From: an uncultured Christensenella sp. | GTDB taxonomy: Bacteria; Bacillota; Clostridia; Christensenellales; UBA3700 | NCBI GenBank assembly: GCA_949284695.1 | Contig: CASDWJ010000034.1 | Location: 1-63,129, forward strand | Length of the DNA stretch: 63,129 bases | Direction: 5' to 3' | Shown: positions 42,901-53,190 of the stretch, one piece after another | How the letters are laid out: each line of letters begins with the position of its first letter | How positions within the stretch are numbered: position 1 is the first letter of the stretch | Position numbers and translations under genes: made by a program | Notes under the pieces: generated by a model | The model's input: the letters and a program-made list of their open reading frames with translations, nothing else | The model's database searches: none | Told to the model about the DNA's origin: nothing

Positions 42901-45322
42901 ACGTGTAGACGTTCGTTTCCAGGTTGTAGTTGGCATTGTCGAAAGTCACCCTGACGTAATATCTGTTCGATTCCGTCGGCATCGTATCCGACCACTCTGT
43001 CGCGTCCGCGCTCGTCGCGTAACCGTAGACGAACGTGAGCTCGTCGGGAAGGACTGTCGACGGTACGAACACCGCCGTCGCGCCGTCCGCGATCTGCTGA
43101 TTGGTAAACCTGTCGTTCTCGAGCGCGCCTGTGATCTGATACTGCGCAATGACCGCCGTCGCGTTGCCTGAAGTGAACTCATAGCTTCCCTCGTTGCCGT
43201 TCATAAGTACGTTGGCAATGCCGAGAGTGACCTCTGTGCCGGCATCCGTCATTTCGGTATATCCCGTTATCTCATAGCCCGTGAACGCGTCGGGAGCCTG
43301 CACGGTCTCGCTTACCTCAACGCCGCCGACGGAAACTATGCTGACGGGGTTATTGGTCTTGACAGTAGCAAGGCTGTCGCCGTAAGTGATATTGCCCGCG
43401 CCGTCGAACGCGATCTCAAGCGCGAGTTTTTCGATGCTTATCTGAATTTTCGCGCCGTCCTTGACGTTCATCTTATAGATAGCGCCGTTGGCGGTATCGA
43501 CGAGATAATTGCCCTCGGCGTTGGTCAATTGCACTTCGGTGAGTCCTGCCGCCGCGTAAAGTCCTTTGTTGAGAGTGAACTCGTATTCGCCCGCCGCGCC
43601 GCTGTTGGCTATGCTTCCGCTGAATACGTTTATGCTGCCAGTCTTGTCGCCCGCAGCCGTCTTGACGCTGATATCCTTGAGGTTGTTCACGCCGTCATAA
43701 GTCTTTGAGTACGAATAGACGTTGGTGTCCTTGTCATAAGTGAAGCCGTCCGCGATATCGGCGCTTCCCATAGTCAGGAAGTTCAGCGTATACAGCTTGC
43801 CGTAATTCTGTTGTCCGTTTGTGGAAAAAGGCACGTTCTCAAACATATCCATCGCAAGATATACGCTTCCCGTCTGACTCTCGTCCACGACTATAGTATA
43901 ATTCTCGACGTTCAGCACCTGATTGTTTTTGTCGGTAACGGAATAGAGCACGTCTTTGCCCTCCGTCCACACGGTGGACTGCTGTGCGGGAATTACCAGT
44001 TTACCGCTGCTTACGTACACGGGCGCGGAAATATCGTAAATTATACCGCCCGTATACCATTGCGCGCCGGTATCTCCCATAATATACTCGTCGCCCTGTT
44101 TGCTGTCAGAGGAGAAGTATGCGTTCATGACCGTCGTCTTGTTCGTGTCCATTCCTCCGGAGCCGACGATCGCACCGGTAGCGTTGGACTTGTTCATATT
44201 CGTCTTTTCGAGTACGCCCTTGAACATATAGTTGAGACCGTTAATGGAAAGAGTCCCGCCCGCCGTACCGCCGACTTCGCCTACAAATCCGCCTGCAAAG
44301 CCGTAATTGTTGCGGTGTTTAGCACCGATTCCCCATACACCGCCCGAAGATGCGCTGCTCTCGTTAAAGTTGTATATCTTTCCCGATCCTTCGAGATTGA
44401 CGTTGGTCATCGTCAGAAGTCCGCTGTTCACTCTGCCGACAAAGCCTCCCAGAATATAATATCTGTCTGCGTCGTCTGCCTGTCGCCAGCCGCTTATGCC
44501 GAAGCCCGCAACGGTCGATGCAGAAAGATTGGCATTGCCCGCGTTCGCGTTGACAGAGACAGTGGTCTCGTCTATCGTCGTATTGCCTGCGATATCGCCT
44601 ACAACGCCGCCGAGTATCAGATAATTGGGGGCACTTGATCCTCTTTGATTATAATCGTACAGATAAGTGACGTTTCTGTCCTGGTCATCCGCCTGATCCA
44701 TGCTTTCGGAAGATCCGTAGTTGAGATCAATGCGCACGTTCTCTATCTTCGCGTTGTTTGTTGCCTGACCCGCAATAATGCCCGCGATAGCGCCCACGTT
44801 ATCCGCACCTATCGCAAAGAGACTGACCTTTATCCTGACGTTCTTTATCGTGCCGCCGTCTATCGCTTTGAACAGACCTCCGACGACCTGATCTGTGCCT
44901 CCGCTCGAAGTCAACGGATTCTGACCCGTTGCTATGCTCAGCGTTATCGTGTGTCCGTTGCCGTCGAGAATACCTTTGAGCGTGGTGACCGCATCGTAAC
45001 TGCTGACGGCAACGTCCTCGGTCAGGTAGTAATACATATTCGTATTGTCTTTGCCGGGGATATAACTGTTCCAGCCTGTCTGTGTGATCGCCCGCGCCGT
45101 ATATCCTTCAGGCACGTTGGCGGTCGGGTCGTAATCCGAAGCGACGTCGCCGTTGGAGACGTAGCCTTCGTCCACGGCTATCTCTGCCGCGTAAGCCGAC
45201 TGCGCGCCGCCGCCCGTCACGATATTTTCAACGGTTGCGCCGAGTATGAACGTCAGCGCGACCGCGACTATTAAGAGCAATGCGGTGATGACCGCCGCGA
45301 TATTGTATCTTTTTCTTGTCAT
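39911..45322 (-). CDS. giant MBG-repeat surface protein (1803 aa)
   Basis: A signal-bearing surface protein. N-terminal membrane helix (about residues 7-30), then a GLUG/beta-helix-like region to ~500 (LKGILDGNGHTITLS, VVGGLFKAIDGGTIKNVRI, LGGFVGRVNSGLLTMTNVNLEGSG, AGGFVGEVGG). About ten MBG/YDG-type beta repeats follow with endings like VDVGTYYVRVTA, VDAGEYTVFANLN and VDAGTYYVRAAEV. At the end lie a helical segment, one membrane helix (LAATVISVSVGGLTLALGACAVGSVII) and KKRKGG. No LPxTG is present, so it is held by the terminal helix. The ATG at 45322 has SD GAGGAGG; the 45340 start contains that SD. It follows the 2616-aa lipoprotein directly and is likely an adhesin. Confidence 0.9.
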   Translation of the reverse strand: MTRKRYNIAAVITALLLIVAVALTFILGATVENIVTGGGAQSAYAAEIAVDEGYVSNGDVASDYDPTANVPEGYTARAITQTGWNSYIPGKDNTNMYYYLTEDVAVSSYDAVTTLKGILDGNGHTITLSIATGQNPLTSSGGTDQVVGGLFKAIDGGTIKNVRIKVSLFAIGADNVGAIAGIIAGQATNNAKIENVRIDLNYGSSESMDQADDQDRNVTYLYDYNQRGSSAPNYLILGGVVGDIAGNTTIDETTVSVNANAGNANLSASTVAGFGISGWRQADDADRYYILGGFVGRVNSGLLTMTNVNLEGSGKIYNFNESSASSGGVWGIGAKHRNNYGFAGGFVGEVGGTAGGTLSINGLNYMFKGVLEKTNMNKSNATGAIVGSGGMDTNKTTVMNAYFSSDSKQGDEYIMGDTGAQWYTGGIIYDISAPVYVSSGKLVIPAQQSTVWTEGKDVLYSVTDKNNQVLNVENYTIVVDESQTGSVYLAMDMFENVPFSTNGQQNYGKLYTLNFLTMGSADIADGFTYDKDTNVYSYSKTYDGVNNLKDISVKTAAGDKTGSINVFSGSIANSGAAGEYEFTLNKGLYAAAGLTEVQLTNAEGNYLVDTANGAIYKMNVKDGAKIQISIEKLALEIAFDGAGNITYGDSLATVKTNNPVSIVSVGGVEVSETVQAPDAFTGYEITGYTEMTDAGTEVTLGIANVLMNGNEGSYEFTSGNATAVIAQYQITGALENDRFTNQQIADGATAVFVPSTVLPDELTFVYGYATSADATEWSDTMPTESNRYYVRVTFDNANYNLETNVYTFTVTTVVTVNTTDKVVDGVFTTEYVNTVDKLVQILSGAVDYDAEVKEETDYFEFSIGDAVIEDALNVSETAYTVKATLMSARYEEASVEFSVMIVTQKIYITGETPNASWAALQNKVYDGEDKTSFGLTTADTFDKTYAITYSATEDGEFTNVASVKNAGYYKITATSANANYEIVDSAAGIGEYYVEKSTPKVDFSNIQVTLAYGQAAVTGDTAPTVSGVYDDNAYTFTVVTLTDSGEAYQAAAVNAGGKVVVTTKDFAIGETFAGNYNAPEIISKEVTVDKAAVTVTTVDKKVTYGDELTYAASDFYSAVVGLVGEDAVAAEYTTDYVVKTAAGSVVDVVLNFTFTSGNADNYLINGGEAVVAGLTVDKRQVNGSVVAPEASYDGKPYDSAYIDSEGILEGDVVNCIVQYSIDNVSFVNNAPVDVGTYYVRVTAIDNDNYSLGDIGDSVAFNIVKAAAPVITLTAKDGLVYNGKQWSVNDIVDVSVSGLFEGDESLGNIQPVCYAVNIVDAGEYTVFANLNGLRNYENTEQAIVTVVIAQAPVTVTLKDNSVIYGNELGGNEVYFVGADGMIGGDNFAVTGYGYSEEYVACETQAGTVIEVTIEYTLDNESNYEINGGAPLKAALYVEKRVLQGTVSVEGKTYDGVAYGGATAVWDNLVGEDEIGVTFEYSTDGRNFSTTAPVDAGTYYVRAAEVVANDNYQVNALATATFTIAKATAPVINATAKHVVYSGSIINPADMVEVAVEGLIDGDEALVDSVNAYCGQTILAAGNYRVGLVLNGLKNYNDAEAVMIDVVVSRADREIEATARMGYGYIEITVNERSEVEYSLDNASWQALASNGRIATAVNDTVTVYLRYVQSANYNASGAKAVTANITFDVLEEYVGRNYLNVEVGFDNANEIAGVLAWQANAEGDKSATYEDVVGRLEAKYTELMNSATDTVVAALKAGATMSGYQKLAATVISVSVGGLTLALGACAVGSVIIKKRKGGCDNEK

Positions 45323-45339
45323 TTTCTCGCCTCCTCTCA

Positions 45340-48300
45340 TCAGCCTTCTACGGGCGCGTCGACCGCCGCCGTCTTCTGCACGTACACGGTCAGAGATACC
45401 GTCTGCGTATTGCCCGCGCCGTCATATACGGTTGCGGTCACCGCAAACTCAGTCGCGCCCTGCTCTGCGGGTGTAGTCCCGGGAGCGGCGTCAAAGAATA
45501 CCGTTTCGTCTGTCACTATCACGTTGCCGAAGCCGAACAGAACGTCCGTCGTCGACGAACCGCCGTCAGCCAGCGTGGCTGTCAGCGTGACCGTAGCTTC
45601 TCCGTCCGCGACGTCGTAACTCTCGCCGTCGAGCACGATAGTGATCTCGCCCGTGGTCTCGTCGTATACTGCGACGTAGTATTCGTCTGCAAGTTCTTCA
45701 AATCCGACCACCTGCGCCGCGTTCACTTTTACGGGGATCTCAATCGAATAATCCTTGCCGTTGAGCGTGAACGAAGCAGTCGCCGCATATTCTCCGCCCG
45801 GGCTCGAGAACACGACGTCGTCCGTATTCCAGCTGACTTCGACGTCCTGCTCACCGCTTGCGGAGTTGCCAACCTTTATCGTGGACGGGAACTGCGCCGC
45901 GCCCGTCTCTCCCAGCGGATCGACGGCGATGACGCCGCCCTTGTAAACCACTTTGTCCACGGTCACGTTGACGGTGATCTCAACGCTATGCGCGACGTTT
46001 GCCGTGTCGGTTATGGAAATCGTCGCTTTGTATGCGCCCTCTGCTTCCGTCACCTGACCGAAGTCGAGAGTCGCCTCTCTCTGCAACGTCGTATTGTCGG
46101 AGAACTTCGCCGTCAGCGTCGCGGTCGCCGTCTTGTTCGCTGACAGATCGTACTCCGTGCCGCCTACGGTCACCTTGAAGGTGCCCGCCATCTCGTCGTA
46201 AACCGCGGTGTACGCTTCGTCAATACCCTCGAAGCCGACGAGTTCTCTCGCCGTGACCGTAACGGGTACGACCACGGTGTAAACTCTGCCGTTGTAAGTG
46301 AAGTTGGCAAGCGCGATATATTCGCCGCCCTTTGCCGAGAAGTCGACACCCGCGGTAAACCAGCTGTCTACCGCGATCTCACCGACTACCGTCGTCGAAT
46401 TGCCGACGTTGACCGTGGTCGGGAACTGCGCCGCGCCGCCCTCGCCGTAAGGATCGACGGTCACGCCGCTGCCGAGGTATTCGAGCGCGCCGGTGACTTT
46501 GACGGTCATCGCGCATCTCTGATAGAACGCGCTCTCTATCGCCGCGTCGTCGGAATAACCTATCTCTGCGTACATCACGACGTCGTAATTTGCCGCGTCG
46601 AAGGTCAGGCTCGCGAAGTCGAGCGCGTAGCCGTTCCTGTCAGTCCAGCGTATGGGCAGGACTTCGGTATATCCGTTTTCAAACTTCACCCATGCCGTGG
46701 TCGGGAACAGAGCCTGTTTTTCTTCCGCGGTCATCGCGTTGAAGCTGAGCGCGTCGACGCTGATCGTATTTCTTCTGAGCGCTCTGTCGAAGTAGATGCC
46801 CTCTATCACGTTGCTCTGCACGTCTATCGACACCTCTCTGCTCCAGCCGAAGTAATTGCCGTAAGCCTCCTTATCGAGGGTCGCGGTAGCCGTATAGACG
46901 CCGGGAGCGTTGTAGCCGAGCGTGGAGAAGTCGAAGTCGGTCGAGAAGATCACTTTGACGCTCTCGCTCCACGCCTCTCCGTTGAACAAGTAATTCGCGT
47001 CCACGTTCGTCGGCCACGGCGAATAGGTCGAGCCTTCCGCCGCCGTCAGCGTGTAGAGATAGTAGTCGTACGGGTTGATCACGACCTTGTCTTCCTCTCC
47101 GTCAATCGTCAGAGAAGTGACCTCTTTGCCCCTTATGCGCACGGTGATGTCAAGATCCTGTGCAAGGTTGCCTTCGCCTACGGTCGCTGTAGCGGTGAAT
47201 TCGAAGTCACCGAGGTCGGACGGCTGTCTCGTCGCGAACGCTTCGAGCACTTCTGCGTCCACAGCCCAGTTCTCAACGTCTATCGCGCCGTACTTGCCGT
47301 CGGAATAGGAGAAGAACAACTGCGTCGGGAGCTGACTCATTATATCGAGCGCGCTGTCGAACGTATACAGATCGAGCTCGTAAACTCCGCTCTCTCCGTC
47401 GCTTCCGAGAGTCGTGATCGTGCTGTCGAGATATTCGATATTCATCGTTATCTCTGCGCCGTTCCTGAACGTGACGGTCGCCTCGTAAGTGCCGCCCTCT
47501 ATCATGGGAGTGGGCATGTCGAGCTCCTTGATCGCAGACAGCTCTACTCTGCGCGACGACATATTCCTGAAGTAGACGATTATCGAGGACGGAGCGTCGT
47601 CGTATGCGTGCAGCCTCACCGTATCTATCAGTGCGGGCGCGAGGTTGGGATAAACCGTGATCGTGAATTCTCTCGACCTTGTCACTCCGTTGGGGAAGGA
47701 TACTTCTGCTTTGCCTTTGAGCGTTACCGTCTCGAGATTGTCGTTGTTCGCGTAATTCAGCAGTCCGAGAGACGTAGTGCCGAGAGTGATCTCCCCTCCG
47801 TAACTTCCCGTCTCCTCATTCCACATATAGAACTTGACGTTTGCTTTCATGACCGTCGTGCCCTGCTGATAGACTGCGATCTTGTCGTAGAAATAATTCT
47901 GTATGAACTCGTAGTCGCTGGTCACAACGTCGTTTTCGTATGCGAGCGGTTCAAACGACATATCGAATTCCATATTTCCCCAGTTGACGACTCCCGCCGT
48001 ATTGCTGCCGTCGACCGTATTGTCCGGGTCTCCCACCGACGAGAAGCAATCGTACAGATTGATCTCCGTCTTGTAGTTGTTGCTGCGATGATTCGCGTCG
48101 TAGACCAGATCGGTGGAGACGATATTGCTTTCGTTGTTCACGCAATACTTGCCGTGATATTCGAGCACTTCACCGTCTTCGTTCGTGACAGCCTGGTTGT
48201 AATCGTAACCCTCTATATAGATATTGGTCAGCGTGCCGTCCACGAGGTTGACTCCTGCGTTGACTTCGTTGTACACGGGGAGCGGCAATATCGCTTTGAC

Positions 48301-51300
48301 TATATCGTAGACTATGCCGTTGAGGAGATCTCCGATAGCTCCGTCGAGCGCGCCCGCCACGATACCGCCTACGCCGTCGACGTTGTTCTCTATCAACGTC
48401 TTGACGATCTGTTTGAGTTCGTTGCTGAGCGTGGACCAGAACGCGTTGTAGTTGAGTCTGTCCCAGTTGACGTACTTCAGATAGTGCGCGCCGAACATAT
48501 CGGGAGCGAGTTTGCTGAGGTCTATCTGAGACTCGGCTCCGAACACGAGGTTGCCCATCAGGTCGTCGATCAGCTTGTTGAACGTATACGGGTCGAGCCC
48601 GACGTTGATGTTCAGCGTGCCAGTAGAGCGCAGAGATATGTCAATGCCTCCGCTGAGCAGCTCGTTGATATCGAGGTTGTCGAAGATGTCGGTCTCTATC
48701 GTGAGTCCGCCTTCCTCGCCGGTCGTTTCGTCCTCTGCCGCCGATATCTCGGGCACTTCGACTTCAACGCCGTCCTCTGTGAACACGAGCGAATCGATTA
48801 TGCTCTGCATCGCGCCCGAGAGCATGCCGACGATATCCATCTGGAACTCAAGCATGCTTCCTACTATGCTTGCAAGATCGATCGTAAACAAGACCTGCAC
48901 CGTGAACTTGCCGGGCACAAGCACTATCTTCATATTCTTGCCCGTTCCGTCCGCGCCGAGAGCGTCGTCAGAATAGTCGAGCGTAATGTGAAGGAGCGCG
49001 TCGTCTGCGTAGTTCTGAGTAGTATTGTTGAACCTGTCTTCACTGCTTATCAGATAGAGCGATATGACGAGCGTCTCTGGCGCAACGCTGTCGCTCGTAC
49101 CGTCGAGCGCGAAGTTGCCCTCGCCTTTGACGACGTTCTTTATCCTGACGCGCAGGTAGCTGTTGCCGCCGCTTTCGACGCTGTTGTTGAGAATGTCGAG
49201 GTTGAAGTCCATATTCAGGCACTTGAGCAGACTTCTTGCCATAGCTTCGCCGTCGGTAGCGTCAAGCACTTTGTCCGAACCGCTCGTCACGGAGAATTCC
49301 TCTGCGGGGCTGAGTTTTAATTCTGCCGTCATATTGAACGTCTCGTTGACGGATACGGGCAGTTTTATCGTGCCGCTGTCGAGATCTATCTCTCCTCCTT
49401 CGACGCTGATGTCTACCCCGAGCGAAGTGCCGAGGAGCATATCGAAGATCGTATTGAACGTCGCCGCGGCGATATCCGCCCTGATCACTCCGTCGTATAT
49501 CGAAACGTCGCCGAGGATAGCCGCAAGGATAGCCATCGTATCGTTGCTCTGCTCTCCGCCCGAAGTCTCGCCGTCTGCAACTTCGCCGACAACGTCACCG
49601 CTCTCGGACATCGTGCCCGTACCGGTAACGAGTCCCGTCAGAAGCGCGCCGAGATCGGTATCCCTGAGCACGCCCAACTGTTCGTCGAGCATCGTGAACA
49701 GGCTGGTCGCAAGCTCGCTGTTGACGACCCTGAACTCGAACAGTCCGAGGCCTTCGAGGTCGACGTAGAGGTCGTCTTCCTGTATGCCGAGCGAGATTAT
49801 CTTCTTCTGTCCGTAACGCAGCTCGAGATAGATCTTGGTGTAGAACGGGCTGTCGAGATGTATATCCCATTTCAGATCGAGATAAAGATCGGCTTCGTTC
49901 TTGTCGAGGACGAGATTGATCGGGAAGCCGATATAGCTGCCCTCTTTCGCAAGAATGTTGTTGATCATGGACGCGATGTCGATCGTATCCTTTTCGTTGG
50001 CGATGTTGATCGTCATGCTCGCCTGCATAGAGTTGGCGAAGCCGAACACGACGTCGTACAGGCTGTCTTCAGCCGTCGCCGCCTTTGCCTTGCCTCTTGA
50101 TATTGCCGCGTCGAGGTTTGTCGTGTTGCCTATCGAGATCGGATACGCCGAGGTGCCCGTCTCGAGCGCGAGAGTGAAGTCTCCGTATTCTGTCGGCAGA
50201 GCGTTCTCTCCGTCGTAAGTCGTGACCTTGGGCAGTTTGCCGTCGAGGTCGAGCGTCACGCCGTGAGTGCTGAGCATAAGGTCCGCCGCAAGATCGAGCG
50301 CGTCGGGGCTGATGCCCGTGTCTACGTTGAGATTTTCAAGAAGGGTTATCAGCGCGGCGAAAGTCACGCTCGCGGTGATCTTGTCTGCGCTGAGTCCTAT
50401 CAGCACGGCGCCCGCCTGCGTCAGTTCCGTACCGCCCGCAGTGCCGTCGCTCTCTGCCATTATCAGAGCTTCGGCTTCGGCTGAGCCGCCTATCAGACCG
50501 CCGAGGTCGAACGCAAGCGACGTGTCGACGAGAGCGTTGCCGTTTATGCTGATATTGTCTATAAGTTCGATGACGATGTTGGCGAAGTCGAATTCAAACT
50601 TGTATATCGGCAGGGTCACGAACTGCGTCTTGATGCCGCTGAGATCGAGCAGTACCGTAGAAATGCCGTCCTCGTAGTAGCCGTATACGGCAAGCAGGGG
50701 TTCGTCCTCGCCCGTCTTTTTGAGTTCGAGCGCGAGCTTGCTTGCGGCAGGGTTCTCCTTGTCGATCGAGAACGCCGCGAGAAGTTCTATTCCCGCCTCG
50801 TATCTGTCGCCTCCCGCGTTGTTCGCGGAAAGTCCGAGCACGGGGTTGTCTTTGCCTGTATCGAGACCGAACTTGGCAAGAAGTTTGCCGAGCGCGTATT
50901 CAGCCGCCTCGATACTGAGAGTTCCGTGCGCGTTTATTTCTGCGCCCGCAAGTACCGAATATATAAGGTCGCCGAGATTGGAAGTGTAATCGTCGCCCTG
51001 CGTGCGCTCTGCGATATAGCTCTCAAGATCCTGCATCGAGCCCTCGAGGAAGCCCACTTTGAAGTTGTGCGCCCTCAGCTCCGCTTCGAGCGGATCCGCT
51101 TCGTCGCCGAGGTTGACCGTAGCGACAACGTCCGCAAGACCGTAGTCCGCAAAGTTGATCGAAAGTCCCATATTGCTGAGACCCGCGGGCAAAACGATCT
51201 TCTGATCCTCTCCGAGGAAACCGTTTATCACGTCGAAGAACTTCTGATTGACGTCTATGACTATGCTGTCTCCCGCCTCGTCGACGTAGACGTTTTCCTG

Positions 51301-53190
51301 AAGTCCTATCACTCCGACGACCGCGGCGAGAAGTCCGCTTATGGTCGGGCTGATCACAGTCCTGATCTCGTCGCCGTCGGCGACGAGAGTCGCCTCGTAT
51401 ACGTTGCCGTAAGACAGCGACAGCGACTTGGCCTCGTCGAAATCAGTGCCGAGCGCTTCGTCGATCGCCTTTGTGATGAGGTTTACGAGATCGCCGATAA
51501 GCGCGTCGAGGTTTGCTTCTATCTTTATGTTTTTCGCGTTCCAGTAATCGGGAATGAGGTCGGACAAAGAGATATAGAACGCGCCGTCTCTGTAATAAAT
51601 GCCCAGAGTCGGTGTCTCGCTCGTCGGATTGCCGTCCGCGCCGAGCACGTACAGATCGAGAGCGATGAGATTGTCGTCAGAAGACGACCCTTCGTAGTTG
51701 AGGTCGAGGTCGACCCTTGCGGACAGCCTGAACCCGAACTGCCCCTGAATGACGAGCGTATCCTCGGGAATGGGTACGTTGTCGGTGAACAGACCTATCA
51801 GCTTGGCGACGTCAAGCCCGTTCTCGGGAGCCGCAAGCGTAAGATCTACGTCGAACGCGAGATTGGTGAACGAGAATTCTCTCGAATTGCCCGCAAGATC
51901 GGTGGGCATATCGATATAGACCGGGAAGTCGTAATACCCTATCCTGGTACTGCTCCAGTCGAGCAATTCGTCGCCCTCCGATCCGCTCGCATTGTCTGCG
52001 ACGCTGACGGTAATGTCGGTTATCGTGTCGTATTCGCAGTCGACCTGTATATACATTTTGATCTGCGGGATCGCCGCGTCAAGCCAGTTGAACAGCGAAT
52101 TCAGATCGAGATTGATGCCGATCAGAGATTCAAGCAACGACCCGACGTTGAACAGATCGAGAAGCTCCTTGATACCCGTGATGAGACTGTTGACTTTCAC
52201 CTCTCCGAGGAAGCTCTCTCTGACGATCTCTCCGGTCGCAACGCGCGTCGTCACGGTGTGCAGAGGATTGGAGAAGATAAGGTTGAGCAACATGTTGTAA
52301 ACGTTAATGCCGCCCAGGTTGCCGAGAAGCTCCTCAAGATCGATCTCGGCACCCGCTTTCTCGAGGATCGCAAGCAAATACTCCGGCTTGAAGTCGGTCA
52401 GATGTACGTACGCTTCGCCGTTGCCGAAATCGAGATACATCTCTCCGTTGACGACGTAGAGCCCGATCGCTACGCGCTCGTCCTCCTGCATGGTTACTCT
52501 GAACATGAACTCCGTGCTCTGCCCTTCTGCAAGGTTAGCCTGCAGCTGTACGCGCGCGGTGCCCGCGGTCGTGGTAAGCAGAGAATCGAATTCAAACGCC
52601 GTGCCGTTCATCGCCGCAAAATATTCCTTGATCTGGGATACAACAGATGCGGGAGACTCGTTCTTGGACGTCTCGCTGTACTCTGCAGACCCTGAATCTT
52701 CGGTCCACTTGGCGTACAACGTCACGTTCGCCGTCGGCGTGTAGGGGAATTTTACCTGCGCCCCCGTAAGCCTCGGCGAGGTGTACCAACCCGCGAATAC
52801 GAACCCGTCGCGGTAAGTGCGCGGCGAAGTCCCGATCACGTCTGTGGTTATGCTCTCAAGCTCGCTTCCTCCGTTTTCTTCAAAGGTGACCGTGAACAAC
52901 TGCGTCCATCTGGCATACAGCGTCACGTCCGCCGTCAGTACGAGCGGATAGGTCGGTTCCTGAGTAAACTCAGGGTCGAGATACCAGCCTTCGAAGCGGT
53001 ACCCGTCGCGCGTGGGCGCGTCGGGCGCGGTAGCGAGGACCGACTGGTCTGTCATAGTAGTCGCCGTCTCAGAGCCCGTTTCGAGCGTGACCGTGAAAGT
53101 TTTCGTAGTCCCGTCGCAAGCGGCAAAGATCAATCCGGCAAGCAGAATAACAACCAGTACGGATGCTATCAACAATGCTTTCTTTCTCAT
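45340..53190 (-). CDS. giant InlB/Ig-repeat lipoprotein (2616 aa)
   Basis: One of the largest genes here. Lipobox FAAC puts lipidated Cys at residue 25. Two InlB repeats follow (TLETGS...GYRFEGWYLDPEF...LYARW; VTFEENGG...FVFAGWYTSPRL...LYAKW), then a very long beta-rich region (about 180-1750) with recurring LxxLLxxLNVDTG and LDLAADLMLSTHGVTLDLDG blocks that I cannot assign. The last ~750 residues are Ig-like repeats. The final two are tandem and ~179 residues apart: VDPYGEGGAAQFPTTVNVGNS (2243) and VDPLGETGAAQFPSTIKVGNS (2422), each with a VGFEE...YxAVYDExxG segment. No C-terminal anchor. It heads the operon with the 1803-aa protein. Confidence 0.9.
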   Translation of the reverse strand: MRKKALLIASVLVVILLAGLIFAACDGTTKTFTVTLETGSETATTMTDQSVLATAPDAPTRDGYRFEGWYLDPEFTQEPTYPLVLTADVTLYARWTQLFTVTFEENGGSELESITTDVIGTSPRTYRDGFVFAGWYTSPRLTGAQVKFPYTPTANVTLYAKWTEDSGSAEYSETSKNESPASVVSQIKEYFAAMNGTAFEFDSLLTTTAGTARVQLQANLAEGQSTEFMFRVTMQEDERVAIGLYVVNGEMYLDFGNGEAYVHLTDFKPEYLLAILEKAGAEIDLEELLGNLGGINVYNMLLNLIFSNPLHTVTTRVATGEIVRESFLGEVKVNSLITGIKELLDLFNVGSLLESLIGINLDLNSLFNWLDAAIPQIKMYIQVDCEYDTITDITVSVADNASGSEGDELLDWSSTRIGYYDFPVYIDMPTDLAGNSREFSFTNLAFDVDLTLAAPENGLDVAKLIGLFTDNVPIPEDTLVIQGQFGFRLSARVDLDLNYEGSSSDDNLIALDLYVLGADGNPTSETPTLGIYYRDGAFYISLSDLIPDYWNAKNIKIEANLDALIGDLVNLITKAIDEALGTDFDEAKSLSLSYGNVYEATLVADGDEIRTVISPTISGLLAAVVGVIGLQENVYVDEAGDSIVIDVNQKFFDVINGFLGEDQKIVLPAGLSNMGLSINFADYGLADVVATVNLGDEADPLEAELRAHNFKVGFLEGSMQDLESYIAERTQGDDYTSNLGDLIYSVLAGAEINAHGTLSIEAAEYALGKLLAKFGLDTGKDNPVLGLSANNAGGDRYEAGIELLAAFSIDKENPAASKLALELKKTGEDEPLLAVYGYYEDGISTVLLDLSGIKTQFVTLPIYKFEFDFANIVIELIDNISINGNALVDTSLAFDLGGLIGGSAEAEALIMAESDGTAGGTELTQAGAVLIGLSADKITASVTFAALITLLENLNVDTGISPDALDLAADLMLSTHGVTLDLDGKLPKVTTYDGENALPTEYGDFTLALETGTSAYPISIGNTTNLDAAISRGKAKAATAEDSLYDVVFGFANSMQASMTINIANEKDTIDIASMINNILAKEGSYIGFPINLVLDKNEADLYLDLKWDIHLDSPFYTKIYLELRYGQKKIISLGIQEDDLYVDLEGLGLFEFRVVNSELATSLFTMLDEQLGVLRDTDLGALLTGLVTGTGTMSESGDVVGEVADGETSGGEQSNDTMAILAAILGDVSIYDGVIRADIAAATFNTIFDMLLGTSLGVDISVEGGEIDLDSGTIKLPVSVNETFNMTAELKLSPAEEFSVTSGSDKVLDATDGEAMARSLLKCLNMDFNLDILNNSVESGGNSYLRVRIKNVVKGEGNFALDGTSDSVAPETLVISLYLISSEDRFNNTTQNYADDALLHITLDYSDDALGADGTGKNMKIVLVPGKFTVQVLFTIDLASIVGSMLEFQMDIVGMLSGAMQSIIDSLVFTEDGVEVEVPEISAAEDETTGEEGGLTIETDIFDNLDINELLSGGIDISLRSTGTLNINVGLDPYTFNKLIDDLMGNLVFGAESQIDLSKLAPDMFGAHYLKYVNWDRLNYNAFWSTLSNELKQIVKTLIENNVDGVGGIVAGALDGAIGDLLNGIVYDIVKAILPLPVYNEVNAGVNLVDGTLTNIYIEGYDYNQAVTNEDGEVLEYHGKYCVNNESNIVSTDLVYDANHRSNNYKTEINLYDCFSSVGDPDNTVDGSNTAGVVNWGNMEFDMSFEPLAYENDVVTSDYEFIQNYFYDKIAVYQQGTTVMKANVKFYMWNEETGSYGGEITLGTTSLGLLNYANNDNLETVTLKGKAEVSFPNGVTRSREFTITVYPNLAPALIDTVRLHAYDDAPSSIIVYFRNMSSRRVELSAIKELDMPTPMIEGGTYEATVTFRNGAEITMNIEYLDSTITTLGSDGESGVYELDLYTFDSALDIMSQLPTQLFFSYSDGKYGAIDVENWAVDAEVLEAFATRQPSDLGDFEFTATATVGEGNLAQDLDITVRIRGKEVTSLTIDGEEDKVVINPYDYYLYTLTAAEGSTYSPWPTNVDANYLFNGEAWSESVKVIFSTDFDFSTLGYNAPGVYTATATLDKEAYGNYFGWSREVSIDVQSNVIEGIYFDRALRRNTISVDALSFNAMTAEEKQALFPTTAWVKFENGYTEVLPIRWTDRNGYALDFASLTFDAANYDVVMYAEIGYSDDAAIESAFYQRCAMTVKVTGALEYLGSGVTVDPYGEGGAAQFPTTVNVGNSTTVVGEIAVDSWFTAGVDFSAKGGEYIALANFTYNGRVYTVVVPVTVTARELVGFEGIDEAYTAVYDEMAGTFKVTVGGTEYDLSANKTATATLTAKFSDNTTLQREATLDFGQVTEAEGAYKATISITDTANVAHSVEITVNVTVDKVVYKGGVIAVDPLGETGAAQFPSTIKVGNSASGEQDVEVSWNTDDVVFSSPGGEYAATASFTLNGKDYSIEIPVKVNAAQVVGFEELADEYYVAVYDETTGEITIVLDGESYDVADGEATVTLTATLADGGSSTTDVLFGFGNVIVTDETVFFDAAPGTTPAEQGATEFAVTATVYDGAGNTQTVSLTVYVQKTAAVDAPVEG

